The notes: generated from the sequence alone by a model not told the origin. DNA of 64,000 bases from Bin87 sp963666415 (GCA_963666415.2 CAXXPD010000003.1:4047033-4111032), one strand, 5' to 3'; shown: positions 18,100-28,368, numbered from the stretch's first letter. Translations and numbers: made by a program.

Positions 18100-19292
18100 A
18101 GCGCGGGGCGGGCCAGGGTTGTTACGCTGACTGGCAAACAGTGGTGCGGGAGGTGCGACATCCATGGTTCAGGAGAAATACGCAGTACGGTTGTCGTCGG
18201 AAGATCAGGAGCAGTTGCGGGGATTGATCCACGGTGGGCGGCATTCCGCTCGGGTCATCAATCGGGCGCGCATCCTGCTCAAGACTGACGAAGGGTGGAG
18301 CGCCCCCCAGGTGGCGGCGGCTCTGGACACGTCGCAGCGCACGGTGTTCCGCACCAAACGGCGGTACGCCGAAGCGGGGTTGGAGGGCGTGCTGCACGAC
18401 CACCCCCAAGCCAATCGGTATCGCAAGCTGGACGATCGGGGCGAAGCCCACCTGATTGCGCTGGCGTGCAGCGACGCGCCCGAAGGGCATGAGCACTGGA
18501 CCCTGCGGTTGTTGGCTGGCAAGGTGGTGGAGTTGGGATTGGTGCCATCGCTGTCCTACGAGACGGTAAGGCTCAGGCTCAAAAAAACACCCTCAAGCCG
18601 TGGCGGAAGCAGCAATGGTGCATCCCGAAAGTAGGCGGCGAATTCGTGGCGGCCATGGAGGACGTGCTGGACCTGTATGCCGAACCCTACGACCCCGATC
18701 GGCCGGTGGTGTGCTTTGACGAGACCTCCACCCAACTGCTGGCCGAGGTCAGGAAGCCGTTGCCTCCTCAACCGGGACGACCGCGGCGGCAGGACTACGA
18801 GTATCGCCGCGGCGGCACCCGCAACATCTTCCTGACCTGTGAACCCCTGGCGGGCTGGCGCCACCTGGCCATCACCGAGCGGCGCACCATGCAGGACTTC
18901 GCCCATCAGATGCAATGGCTGGTGGATGAGGCTTACCCCGATGCCCCGGTGATCCGCGTGGTGCTGGACAATCTGAATACCCATCGTATGGCGTCCCTTT
19001 ACGAGACGTTCCCGGCTGCTGAGGCCCGGCGCATCGTGAAGCGCCTCGAGTTTCACCACACGCCCAAGCACGCCAGTTGGTTGAACATGGCGGAGATCGA
19101 ATTCAGCGCGTTGAGCCGCGCCTGTCTCAAGGGGAGAAACCCCGACGCCGACGCCCTGCAACGCCAAATCACGGCCTACGAGACCGAGCGCAACGCAGCG
19201 GGCGTCACCCTCAACTGGCGGTTCAGCACTCAAGATGCCCGATCCAAATTGCATCGCCTCTATCTCTGCCATTCCAAGATTGATTGAGTACT
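18069..19292 (+). mobile_element. IS630-family element 2
   Basis: Bounded by CTAG at 18067-18070 and 19291-19294, with inverted ends CTAGTATTGAGTCAATC and the complement of GATTGATTGAGTACTAG. It is inserted four codons before the original stop of the IS4-like transposase gene. Confidence 0.88.
18164..19287 (+). CDS. IS630-family transposase, made by -1 frameshifting (copy 2)
   Basis: The first frame (18164-18634) is a helix-turn-helix protein from MVQEKYAVRLSSEDQEQLRG. At a run of seven A near 18581 a -1 shift gives LKKNTLKPWRKQQWCIPKVG, leading into the DDE frame ending at 19287. That frame has VVCFDETSTQLL, RVVLDNLNTH and SWLNMAEIEFS. The fused product is about 373 residues, similar to but distinct from the 14-kb copy. 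The shared slippery run supports programmed frameshifting. Confidence 0.88.
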
Positions 19293-19330
19293 AGCCTATG
19301 CCGCTTGATTGTACAAAGCCGAGCCGTCCG

Positions 19331-20538
19331 GCGAGGGAGAAGAAGCGTCGTCGGAGGGTCTTGGTGGTTACCAGTTGCTCACCCAGACCGATGCGCGCGG
19401 TCCAGCGGGCCAGGTTATGCGCCATCACCTGCACCGCCAGCCAGGCGCCGTTGGCGGCGAAGCGGCCTGAGGGGAGATGGTTGAGCCCGACGCCGTACTT
19501 GAGGTCTCGGATGGCGTTCTCGATCTCGGCGTGGCGCCGATGGTCGGCCTCCAGTTCCAGGGTGTCCCCGTCTCGGTCGGTGATGCAGCCGTGATAGCTG
19601 TAGCTGGCGAAGAGGGCCAGCTGGGAGCCGGGCGTGGGCTGCACCCGCCGGACGATGAGCCGCACCGGTGCGGCGTCGGGCTCATCCTGGAAGGGGGCGT
19701 AGGTGGTCTCCGCCACGTCGGCGGCGCCGTCCATCCAGTAGGGAATCGGCGTCCAGTCAGTCTCGGGTATGGCCTCGATGATATTCCGCAGGCGGGCTTG
19801 CTGGCGGACGGTGATGGAGTAGCGCACATCCATCTTGCGGCAGACGGCGACGATGGCGCGGGTGTAGAAGCCGCTGTCAGCCCGCACCGTGAGTTGTCCC
19901 CTGGCCCCGCCGTAGCGTACCCGCCCCACCGTCTCGCGTAGAAAGTGAGCGGCGCCCCGAACGGTGTTGGCGCGGCCCTTGCGCAGCCGAGCCATCAGCA
20001 CGTCGCCGGTGCCGGCGGCAATGGCCAGCAGCGGGTGATAGCCTCGCTGGCCGGTGTAGCCGTGGTCGCGCGCCCCCTCCTTGGCCAGACCGTATGTCTC
20101 GCAGATGGTGGAGTCCAGGTCGATGGTCAACGGCCCGTCGCCGGGTCCGGCCCCAGCCGACCAGGCCCGGGCCAGCAGCTCCCGGCTGACCCGATCCAGT
20201 TGGCGGACGTGGCCCCACCGGAAACTGCGCAGGAAGGTCCCCAGGGTGGATGGCGCCTTGACTACGCAGCCGATGGCGCTAGCCGTCCCGCCGGTGCGCA
20301 GCACGTCGGCGTCGTCAATGCAGTCTCCTCCGGCCAGAGCAGACGCCACCAGCGTCATCACCTTGTCGCCGGTGTTGGCTCGGCCTGGGGCGCGACCCAG
20401 GTCCAGGTGCCGGTCAACCAGTTCGGGCCGGCCCAGATGCCGGCCCAGCGTGGCTGGCAGGATCAGCCCAGCATTGGCCACCAGGCGGTGGTCGTCAAAG
20501 GCGATTTGGATGCGGTCGGGGTGGTCATCTGCTAGCAT
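19331..20538 (-). pseudogene. IS1380 transposase (copy b), C-terminus separated by insertions
   Basis: Start at 20538 (MLADDHPDRIQIAFDDHRLV) with AGGAG upstream. It carries the catalytic Asp residues in TIDLDSTICETYG and VRADSGFYTRA and the Glu in RHAEIENAIRDLKYG. The frame runs into the IS4-like element at 19320 and picks up a few foreign residues. The missing 40 or so residues lie at 13857-13974. It is otherwise undamaged. Confidence 0.88.
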
Positions 20539-20664
20539 CTTTTGGGTGCTCCTGGCCTGGGGACGGTTTCCTGTTTCAAAAGCCATTATCCCAGATGCAC
20601 AGGAGCACTTTCTTACCCCTTCAGCACACCGCGACACTCATCTTTTCGGTGGATTGGGGCTACG

Positions 20665-21808
20665 CCGACGGCAACGGCCTGTACCTTCGGGTTGACGACA
20701 CCGGCAACAAGCGCTGGGTGCAACGGATCACCATCGCAGGCAAGCGCCACAACCTGGGCCTGGGCGGTTACCCGGTAGTAACCCTCCGGGATGCGCGGGA
20801 GCAGGCTGCGGCCAACAAACGGGCTGCCCGTGAAGGGCGCGATCCGCTGGCCGAACGGCGTCCCCAGGCAATGCCCACGTTCGCCGGAGCCACGGCCACC
20901 GTGGCGGGCATCCGCCGACCCACCTGGAAAACCCGAAGTATGGGGCGCAGTGGCAAACGTCTCTATCGGTCTACGCCTTTCCTGTGTTAGGTGACCGTGC
21001 CGTGGGCGACATCACGACGGCCGACGTTTTGCGCGTGCTCACTCCCATCTGGGCGGCCAAGACCGAGACGGCACGGAAGGTACGCCAGCGCATCGCCATG
21101 GCGATGGATTGGGCCGTCGCACAAGGTTTCCGCGAGGACAACCCGGCTGGCAAAGCCGTCTCGCTCGCGCTACCCAAGATGCCCAAGGTAGGGAGCCACC
21201 AAAGGGCGTTGCCCCATGGCGACGTGGCGACGGCCATCCGCACCGTGTGGGCATCGGAGGCCAGCCGGGTCGTGAAACTGTCCACCGAGTTTTTGATCTT
21301 GACGGCGACACGTTCCGGCCAGGTGCGTGGGGCTACGTGGGACGAGGTTGACCTGGAATCACGGACGTGGACTATTCCAGCAGTGCGTTTGAAGGCGTTG
21401 CGTGATCACCGCATACCGCTCAGTGGCCGGGCCATGGCGATACTGGACGTAGCAATGGTGTTGGATGGGGCCTCCGGGCTGGTGTTTCCATCGCCAGTGA
21501 AGGGTGGCCAAATCTCCGATATGACCTACTCGAAGATGCTACGGGATTTAGGCATCCCGTGCGTACCCCATGGGTTTTGGTCATCGTTCCGGGATTTCGC
21601 CAGCGAGATGACCGACGCGCCACGTGAGGTAGCGGAGGCAGTACTGGCGCACAAACTCGGCGACGCCACGGAGCTGGCCTACGCCCGGTCGGACCTTTTC
21701 GAGCGTAGGCGAAAGTTCATGCAGGAATGGGCCGACTACCTGTGTGGGCAACAATCCGTCGCCGAGATGGTGGAGAAGGCACTGGGCGCAGTCGCTGGCG
21801 GCGAATAG
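20665..21808 (+). pseudogene. P4-type tyrosine integrase, main part, frameshifted
   Basis: Continues the gene started at 13506. The DUF4102 domain follows (DGNGLYLRVDDTGNKRWVQR, LGLGGYPVVTLRDAREQAAA). A one-base loss in TGGAAAACCC near 20930 breaks the frame; adding one A restores TWKNPKYGAQWQTSLSVYAF into LGDRAVGDITTADVLRVL. The catalytic domain has the first Arg (TATRSGQVRGATW), His (LAHKLGD) and Tyr (AYARSDLFERRR). The HxxR box reads H-G-F-W instead of H-G-F-R. With the IS insertion this makes three independent inactivating changes. Confidence 0.9.
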
Positions 21809-21824
21809 CCCGAAGCGGGTGGGC

Positions 21825-22590
21825 CTAGAAACCGGGCCGGAAAGCCCTGGTTGGGTAGAGGGGTTTCGGCGGTAAAGCCGACGTGAGCAAAATCGCAGAC
21901 CATAGTTGTCCGAGCCGGACCGCGCTGAAATTGGCCGCAGCATTGGCGACAAGAGCGTGGACAACAGCGTGGACGACATTGAGGACGATGCGGTGGCCTG
22001 CTGCGCCGCCACCGGTACTGCCCGACCGCCCGATGTTGCCCAACGCCAGGGTCAGGTTGGCCACCGTGGCCGCCAGGTACAGCTGAAATCTCGTTTTGAC
22101 CCTACCGAAGTAGCGGGCTTGCCGGATGCCCAACTGGACCAGCCGCGCCAGCCGATGCTCTGCTACTACTCGGCGCGCTCGATACTCGTCGTAGGCAGCG
22201 CTCTGCTGCAACGCTCGGGCCTGCTGCAGCAGGGCTTCCTGCGGATGGATTTGCACCCTGCGTCCTTTACTGCCTTGGGCCGCAATGCATTCGGGCCGCA
22301 GCGGGCACGCCCCACAGGTCTCCCAATCAAATTGGACAGCCTGCAATCGATAGACACGACCCGTGCGATCCGTCCGCTTTCCGGCCGGCACGATGGTGCG
22401 GGTAACCTGTCCGGCCGGAAAGGTGCAACTGCCCGCGGCCAGGTCAAGGTGAAAGTCATGCTTGGGAAAGTGTTTCCGGTTGGGTCGGCCCGGCGCTTTG
22501 GCCACCAACCGGCGTCCCGCATCGACGAAGGTCTCGCGGGTCCCGCCGTCCCATAGGCAGCGTCGCCCATGGCTTCCTCCACCGGCGCTC
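21825..22590 (-). pseudogene. IS1182-family transposase, C-terminal fragment
   Basis: The reading frame from 22508 shows the DDE_Tnp_1_6 region with its cysteine cluster (CGACPLRPEC). It continues with VQIHPQEALLQQARALQ, AEHRLARLVQLGIRQARYFG and VANLTLALGN. Upstream (to about 22590) the sequence TRETFVDAGRRL is readable only after a one-base frame change next to GDAAYG. The N-terminal half is missing, and 22600-22810 holds nothing recognisable. Confidence 0.8.
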
Positions 22591-22813
22591 CGGTACTCGT
22601 TCGCTGGCGGGCATCGAACCTATCAGCGTGTTGAATTAGGGTGGTGGATTGGCTGGTTGAGGCTTGGGCGGAGTGTGGCTGGTGGCGTAGCCGCCGGTAT
22701 CAGTAAGTGTACGACGGCTTCGAAGGTCAGCGGTGGCGATGCTGAGGGAGTCCAGGGCACCGTTGGTTAGCCCAATCGACCTGGACTGGACGGGAACGGC
22801 AAACTACCCCCGT

Positions 22814-23975
22814 TTAGGCTGGGCCCGCGGTTAGTTTGGCCAGTCGTACCAGGTTGTATCCGGCGACCGTCAGCTCAGCCCACATCCGGTTCCGGTCAAC
22901 GCCACGGTAGCGCAGCTTCCTACCTCCGGCTACCGTGTTGATCCAGCCGAACACCTCCTCCACGCGCTTGCGCACCCGTTGGCTAATTCGGTAGCCCTCA
23001 TGCCGGGTGGTTCTTCCGTCAATGGCCGAGTGTTGCTTCTGCGCCACCCGAGGCGTCACCTTCAGGTGGCGGCATCGCCTGATGAACTCCCTGGTATCGT
23101 AGCCCCGGTCGGCGCCGACCGTGATTCGTCCGGCACCCGGCACCGCCCCCAGCATGACAATGGCGGCATCCCGTTCCGAGGTCCCGCCCGCCGGTGTGAG
23201 CATCACGTCCACCACCAGACCCTGCCGGTTGTCGATCAGCACATGACCTTCAAAACACAGGCGCGCTGCTTTCCCCGGGCCTTTCTTCGCCAGATGGGCC
23301 TCCGGATTCTTGGTAGATTCAGGGGTGGACACATGGGTCTCATTGCGGCGGCGCTGACCGCGAAAGTCCACCTCCGGATTGCGCCCGCCACCGTCAGCTC
23401 GAAAATGGTCACCCGAACCGTCGCCAAGCTGGCGGGTCTCCGTCCCGGGGCCGAAAACTCTTCAGCGATGCCCAGGCTTCATCTATCCCCGTGGCCGAAG
23501 CAGTGTCCCGTCCACGCTGAGATGCTCCGCCGACAGCAGACCCTGCTGCCTTGCCTGCTCCACGATGGCCGGCAGAAACTCTCGAGATACTTCCGCTTCC
23601 AGCAATCGACTTCGGTTCTTCGCAAATACCGAGTGGTCGAAGCTGTGGTCCATGATGTTCAAATCCAGAAACCACTTGAACAGCAGGTCGTATTCCAACC
23701 TTTCGCAGAACTGCCGCTCACTGCGCCCTTGAATGCAGGGTAGGGAATAGCGCCATCAGCAGGCGGGCTTTGAGCAGGTGCTCCGGCGGTATCGAAGGGC
23801 GACCGTCGGCGGCATACATCCGGTCGAAGGTCGACGACATCTGCGCCAGCGCCCGATCCACCATGGGTTTGATCCGCCGGATGGGATGGCTCTGGGGTAC
23901 CAGGGCGTCGGGCGTTACCGCCGTGAGCATCTCAACCTGTCGCGCCGTTTTGCCTCGCAGGAGCAACCTCCACAC
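22814..23975 (-). pseudogene. IS5-family transposase, multiply frameshifted
   Basis: Fragments in order from the right: the N-terminal domain (MSSTFDRMYAADGRPSIPPE) to about 23720; LLFKWFLDLNIMDHSFDHSVF with LSAEHLSVDGTLL to about 23490; EAWASLKSFRPRDGDPP to about 23410; and DFRGQRRRNETHVSTPESTK to the end, with GADRGYDTREF and RVEEVFGWINTVAGG. At least three frame breaks separate them. It was a complete IS5-type gene that is now dead. Confidence 0.82.
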
Positions 23976-24151
23976 CTATCGTACCTCGCATCGTACCATC
24001 ACCCTGCCGGCCGACCCGTTTTTGAACACCATGCTAAAGGTCTTGGAACAGGAGGCTGAGGATCGCCGCCACCGGCGCATCAACCGGTTGCGCCGGGAGT
24101 CCGGGCTGCCCTCGGGCAAGACCTGGGAGACCTTCGAGCACCACCGGGTCC

Positions 24152-25530
24152 AGTAGAGTCCCAGGAAGTGGTGTAAGAGTTAGGCGGTTGGCAAAACGCT
24201 GACCACCGCGTCATCCTTGTGGAATCACAACAACCCAACCAAGGAGAACGACGGTGGTCAAGCAAAGAATGGATCTTTTGGAATTATTACGCAAGCGTGG
24301 TATGGACGGAGACGTGGACTTGCTGCGGGAAGCACTGCGGGTCCTGGTGGACGGCATCATGGACGCCGAGGTTTCCGCCCAGATCGGCGCCCAGCACGGC
24401 GAACGCAGCCCGGAGCGGGTCACCTACCGCAACGGCTACCGCAACCGCACCTGGGACACCCGGGTGGGCACCATGGAGTTGCACATTCCCAAGCTGCGGG
24501 AAGGCAGCTACTTCCCCAGCCTGCTGGAACCGCGGCGGCGCAGCGAGAAAGCCCTGCTGGCCGTCATCCAGCAAGCCTATGTAGAAGGCGTGTCCACTCG
24601 GCGGGTGGACGATCTGATCAAGGCCCTGGGTTGCGACGGCATCTCCAGCAGCCAGGTGTCGCGCATCTGCGAGCAACTGGACGAAGTGGTGGAGAGTTTC
24701 CTGGGTCGCCCCCTGGACGATGGTCCCTACCCCTACGTGTGGCTGGACGGCCTGACCCAGAAGGTGCGGGAGGGCGGTCGCATCGTCAACGTCTGCGTGG
24801 TGGTGGCGACGGGGGTCAATGCCGAAGGGCAGCGTGAGATCCTGGGTATGGACGTGGGCGCCAGCGAGGACGGCGCCTTCTGGCTGGCCTTCCTGCGGTC
24901 GCTGACCGCTCGGGGCCTCAGCGGGGTGGAGCTGGTAACCTCCGATGCTCACCAGGGGCTGAAGAACGCCATCGCCGCGGTGTTTGCTGGGGCCAGCTGG
25001 CAGCGCTGCCGCACCCACTTCATGGCCAACCTGCTCACCCGAGTGCCCAAGCGTGCCCAACCCGGCCTGGCCACCCAGGACATTCTCGCATGGTCCGCAC
25101 CATCTACCAGCAACTGTCTCCCGCCGAGGTCCACGGCCAATTGGACCGAGTGGTGGAACAACTCCGGGAGCCCTTTGCCCAGGTGGCGGAGCTGCTGGCG
25201 GATGCCGCGCCGGACATCCTGGCCTTCACGGCCTTCCCAGTGGCCCACTGGCAGAAGCTGTGGTCCAACAACCCGCAGGAACGGCTGAACCGGGAGATCC
25301 GTCGCCGCACTGACGTGGTGGGCATTTTCCCCAACCGGCTGTCGGCGCGGCGCCTGGTGGGCGCGGTGCTGGCCGAGCAACACGACGAATGGGCCGAAGC
25401 CCGCCGCTACCTCACCATCCCCAACGCCGCCGGCAACGAGGCACTGCCGGAGCCCAATATGCTGGACGCAGCGGCCTGATCAACATCAAAAGGGATGACG
25501 CGCTTTTACACTACTTGACGGGACACTACC
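24152..25530 (+). mobile_element. IS256-family element inserted in istB
   Basis: Ends have matching inverted repeats: GTAGAGTCCCAGGAAGTGG at the left, and GTAGTGTCCCGTCAAGTAG as complement of the right. Perfect 8-bp duplications CCGGGTCC lie at 24144-24151 and 25531-25538. Confidence 0.9.
24254..25479 (+). pseudogene. IS256-family transposase, one frameshift
   Basis: GTG start at 24254, seven bases after AAGGAG. The Transposase_mut (IS256) domain shows TYRNGYRNRTWDTRVG, YPYVWLDGLTQKVREG (Asp), ELVTSDAHQGLKNAI (Asp) and WQRCRTHFMANLL. After LATQDILA near 25090 the frame shifts by one base into MVRTIYQQLSPAEVHGQLD. It then reaches the Glu-containing NNPQERLNREIRRRTDVVG. The product would be about 408 residues; this copy is probably inactive. 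Confidence 0.88.
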
Positions 25531-26087
25531 CCGGGTCCCCCTGGCGCTGCGCCAGCAGCTGGACCATCTGGCCCAAGGTAGCTTCGTCGAGCGCGGCGTC
25601 AACGTGCTGGCCTTCGGGCTGCCCGGCACCGGCAAGACCCACGCCCGGTGCGCCCTGGGCCACCGCCTGGTGGAAGCCGGCCACTCCGTCCTCTTCGCTC
25701 CGGCCTACCGTCTGGTGCAGGAACTGCTCGCCGCCAAGCGCGATCTGGACCTGCCCCGCCAGCTGCGCAAGCTGGACAACTTCGACTTCCTGCTCCTCGA
25801 CGACCTGGGCTACCTGCCCCAGGGCGCCGAGGAATCGGAGGTCCTCTTCACCCTCATCGCCGAACGCTACGAGCGCAGATCGTTGGGCATCACGTCAAAC
25901 CTGGTCTTCTCGGAGTGGGAGCGCATCTTTGCCAACCCCATGGCCACCGCCGCGGCGATTGACCGGGTCGTGCACCACTCCGTCATCCTGGAGTTTGACG
26001 TCCCCAGCTACCGCACCAACGCTGCCCAGCAACGGGGCCACGCCGAGGAGGTGAACCGGCAAAACTGATTGACGCCAACCGGCAAGA

Positions 26088-26510
26088 ATGATTGACGCGG
26101 GACATCTGGGCCGCTCCCGCGGCGGACTGAGCACCAAGGTTCATCTCCTTGTTGATGCCCAGGGGTGCCCGGTGCGTTTCTCTCTCACCGGCGGTCAGCG
26201 GGCGGATGTCTCCCAGGCCATACCTCTGCTGACCGGTATCGAGACTGGGGCCGTCATCGCCGACAAGGGGTATGAAAGCAACCGGGTACTGGCCTTCATC
26301 CGGGACCAAGGAGCGGAAGCGGTCATACCGCCCAAGTCAAACCGGAGGGACCCTTGGGAATACGACCGGGAACTGTATCGGGAGCGCAACCTGATTGAGC
26401 GAGCCTTCAACAAATTGAAACAGTGGCGCAGAATTGCAACCCGGTATGATCGCAGGAGCTTGTATTTTCTGTCGGCCCTGCACTTGGTAGCCTCTGTCAT
26501 CTGGGGTTAG
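26088..26510 (+). pseudogene. IS5-family (IS427-type) transposase, C-terminal part
   Basis: 140 residues of the second half of an IS427-type transposase: GRSRGGLSTKVHLLVDAQG (Asp), AVIADKGYESNRVLAFI (Asp), ERNLIERAFNKLKQWRRIAT (Glu). The first half is absent, replaced by the end of the IS21 remnant at about 26085. It is therefore a truncated fossil. Confidence 0.85.
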
Positions 26511-26573
26511 CAATTGTCGATTAGCCCTAGTGCTCTGGGCAGGTACAGATTCGCCTGAAAGGAATTAATTGAC

Positions 26574-27095
26574 ATGAAACTTTCACTCCAAACGGTTGCG
26601 TTGTCGGTCTTCGCCATCTCCTTGTTGGCCTCCATCGGCACCGCCAGCCCCATCCAAGCCCACTTTCGGATTGTTGACTCGGTGAACGATTGCGAGATCC
26701 GCTACGAGGACAAGACGCAGTATGACGCGGCGCGTAGCCCCTGCGAATCCAAGTGGGAAGCCCTCAAGGGGAGCGATAACTGCGTCAACTTGGCGCCGGA
26801 TACGTCGGATACGTCCACGGACTTGGTCTTCAAGGACGTGAACAAACCGGGAGCGTCCTGGGTTGGCCTCTATACTTGGTGGCCTGTCGCGAAGGATACC
26901 ATCAAGTTCAACGAGCATTGGATGAACCAATACACCAGCTCCTGTCGCAAAGCGTTCGTGGGGATTCACGAGTCGGGGCACGCCCAACGCCTGGCCCACT
27001 CTTATTCGCCCAACATCATAGAGGACACGGTTCAAACGAGGTGTAGTCTGGGTGACCACGACAAGGCGGACTACCGCGAAAAGTGGGGTAATTAA
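26574..27095 (+). CDS. small secreted protein with HExxH metal-binding motif
   Basis: 173 residues with a clear signal peptide (hydrophobic 5-24, cleavage near PIQA-HF). The motif HESGHAQRLAH near residue 135 fits the metzincin pattern HExxHxxGxxH, except that Gly is Arg. Six Cys in the mature part suggest disulfides. An AAGGA-type site precedes the ATG. The next gene begins 2 bases after its stop. It is possibly a small extracellular zinc protease, and I do not recognise a named family. Confidence 0.7.
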   Translation: MKLSLQTVALSVFAISLLASIGTASPIQAHFRIVDSVNDCEIRYEDKTQYDAARSPCESKWEALKGSDNCVNLAPDTSDTSTDLVFKDVNKPGASWVGLYTWWPVAKDTIKFNEHWMNQYTSSCRKAFVGIHESGHAQRLAHSYSPNIIEDTVQTRCSLGDHDKADYREKWGN

Positions 27096-27096
27096 G

Positions 27097-27732
27097 ATGA
27101 TCAACAACATCAAAAATCGTAGGGCACTCTGGATCGCCCTCATCGGTGTATCCATCCTACTACTGGCCCTGGGTGTAGGCCAGTACGCGCGAGGCGGGCC
27201 GTTGCCGCTGGCAACCGGAGCCCCGCTGTGGGTAACGGATATCAGGGATGACCGGAAACTGTCCGGCCTCGCCGACAACATCTGGTTCGGCCAGGTCATG
27301 GGAAAGACTGGCCAAGTGGAGGACTCCGCGCCGGCTACGCACTACTCCGTCGTTGTGTTTGAGTCGCTCAAAGGAGAGCTTTCCGGTATGATCACAGTCA
27401 GCCAAGAGCGTGCCGATATGTCTAACGGTCAGCAATTTAAAATACAAGGAGCCCCTGACCTGTTGGAACCCGGCAAATCCTACCTCTTCATTACCAGAGC
27501 AGACCCCGCTGAGGGGTACCACGTGGTGGTGCCCGGTGTTGGAAACCTGCTCCTTGACGTGGACGACAACGCTGGTCGAGCGGCTGTCTTGGGGAGCACT
27601 GACGCTAATAGTCTCCGCGAACGATTCGAGAGCGCGATCGCGAACGAAGAGCCGGGGGCCCCTCAACTAACGGATTCTCGGCGCAGCCTTAAACCGGCGG
27701 AACGCGGGAACATTCCGTCGTTGCCGGGTTAG
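27097..27732 (+). CDS. membrane-anchored protein of unknown function
   Basis: 211 residues from the ATG at 27097 (MINNIKNRRALWIALIGVSI); a longer reading from 27052 overlaps the previous gene and is less likely. One N-terminal membrane anchor (about 8-28) is followed by a predicted extracytoplasmic beta-rich domain (VFESLKGELSGMITVSQERA, LLEPGKSYLFITR). It is co-directional and adjacent to the secreted HExxH protein, so the two are probably co-transcribed. Confidence 0.65.
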   Translation: MINNIKNRRALWIALIGVSILLLALGVGQYARGGPLPLATGAPLWVTDIRDDRKLSGLADNIWFGQVMGKTGQVEDSAPATHYSVVVFESLKGELSGMITVSQERADMSNGQQFKIQGAPDLLEPGKSYLFITRADPAEGYHVVVPGVGNLLLDVDDNAGRAAVLGSTDANSLRERFESAIANEEPGAPQLTDSRRSLKPAERGNIPSLPG

Positions 27733-27736
27733 GGGT

Positions 27737-28048
27737 TCGCTGAAGGGGGATGCCCAAGCTGGAGAAACGCTTTATGTTGTGGAGTCCGCTGAGGTCAAGA
27801 CTGCGTCGGGTGACGGAGCGTCGGAAGCTGTGAGGTACAATGTGCTGCAGTTGACGGCAGATCAGGAGTACGTCTTGTTCTTGCATAGCAAGGCGGATCC
27901 TGCGGGTTATCCTGCGCGGCATGGGGGCACCATCTGGACACACCCAGGAGAACCCGGCATCGCGCAGTTGGACTTGGAAGGGCGTCTCACTTTTATCGCG
28001 ATTGATAGGTACAAAACCCTGGGTCGTCCCTGTTTGTGTGGTTCTTAG
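27737..28048 (+). pseudogene. remnant of a paralogue of the preceding gene
   Basis: The frame reads SLKGDAQAGETLYVVESAEV and later LTADQEYVLFLHSKADPAGY. This parallels SLKGELSGMITVSQ and LEPGKSYLFITRADPAEGY of the 27097 gene. No start, signal or membrane anchor remains. The similarity is seen by eye only. Confidence 0.5.
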
Positions 28049-28229
28049 AGTGATGATAAGGGGTGGCGTCCGGTCAAGAAGTGCAATGTTTGTCATACTT
28101 GGTTGTTGATGTGGTTCAAGGGATGCCTCTGGGATTTTGCTTTGGTGAGCCTGCTTAGGCCTTCGGGCACCAAGCGGTGCTTTTGCTTTCCTAGTCGGCT
28201 TTGGCGTACAAAGGTGTATGTCAACACCC

Positions 28230-28368
28230 GGCCGCTTTTAACGGCTGATTCCGCAGCCGCGATCAGCGATGTTTCCTGTGTCTTTCCTTCCATACGTTTC
28301 TGCCTCAATAGCCTGACTTGTCGGTCTGTAATCAACGGTACCTCCGTACCGAATGATTGCCCCACCAC
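28230..28368 (-). pseudogene. istA N-terminal remnant (IS21 family)
   Basis: The frame from 28368 contains PLITDRQVRLLRQKRMEGKT, the usual start of a subgroup of IS21 IstA proteins, then loses similarity within about 45 residues. The interval 28050-28500 otherwise holds no convincing gene. Confidence 0.5.

Larger units (their letters stand above)
13975..19320 (+). mobile_element. IS4-like element interrupted by two IS630s
   Basis: The ends are inverted: left CTTTGTACAA at 13980-13989 and right TTGTACAAAG at 19309-19318. GAGCCGTCCG flanks both sides (13965-13974, 19321-19330), consistent with a 10-bp target duplication in IS1380. Removing the two CTAG-bounded IS630 inserts leaves an element of about 1.45 kb with one transposase gene. 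Confidence 0.82.
13576..20659 (-). mobile_element. IS1380 copy b enclosing four other insertion sequences
   Basis: Left terminus CCCGAATCCACCGAA begins at 13576 and right terminus GGATTGGGG ends at 20659. Both are flanked by CTACG, so the whole 7084 bp is one original IS1380 insertion later enlarged. IS1380 sequence proper is 13576-13974 and 19331-20659. An IS4-like element sits between, flanked by a 10-bp repeat of the IS1380 sequence (GAGCCGTCCG). That element in turn carries two IS630 elements, one of which carries an IS66. Confidence 0.92.
23990..26068 (+). pseudogene. istB: IS21-type istB ATPase, interrupted by IS256
   Basis: The 5-prime part (about 23990-24151) encodes LEQEAEDRRHRRINRLRRES and KTWETFEHHRV. 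The 3-prime part (25539-26068) resumes with PLALRQQLDHLAQGSFVERG, then Walker A GLPGTGKTH and Walker B FLLLDDLGYL. Removing 24152-25530 and one copy of CCGGGTCC rejoins the two in frame. The extreme N-terminus seems truncated near 23990 next to the IS5 remnant, and no istA partner is adjacent. Confidence 0.85.

Noticed and set aside
18164..19287. Split frames in the IS630 genes read as simple pseudogenes
   Set aside because: Both IS630 copies split at an identical A7 run, and -1 frameshifting is established for this family.
19300..20659. Long open frames on the strand opposite the IS1380 transposases
   Set aside because: They recur identically opposite every IS1380 copy and have no ribosome sites or family features; they are shadows of a GC-rich gene.
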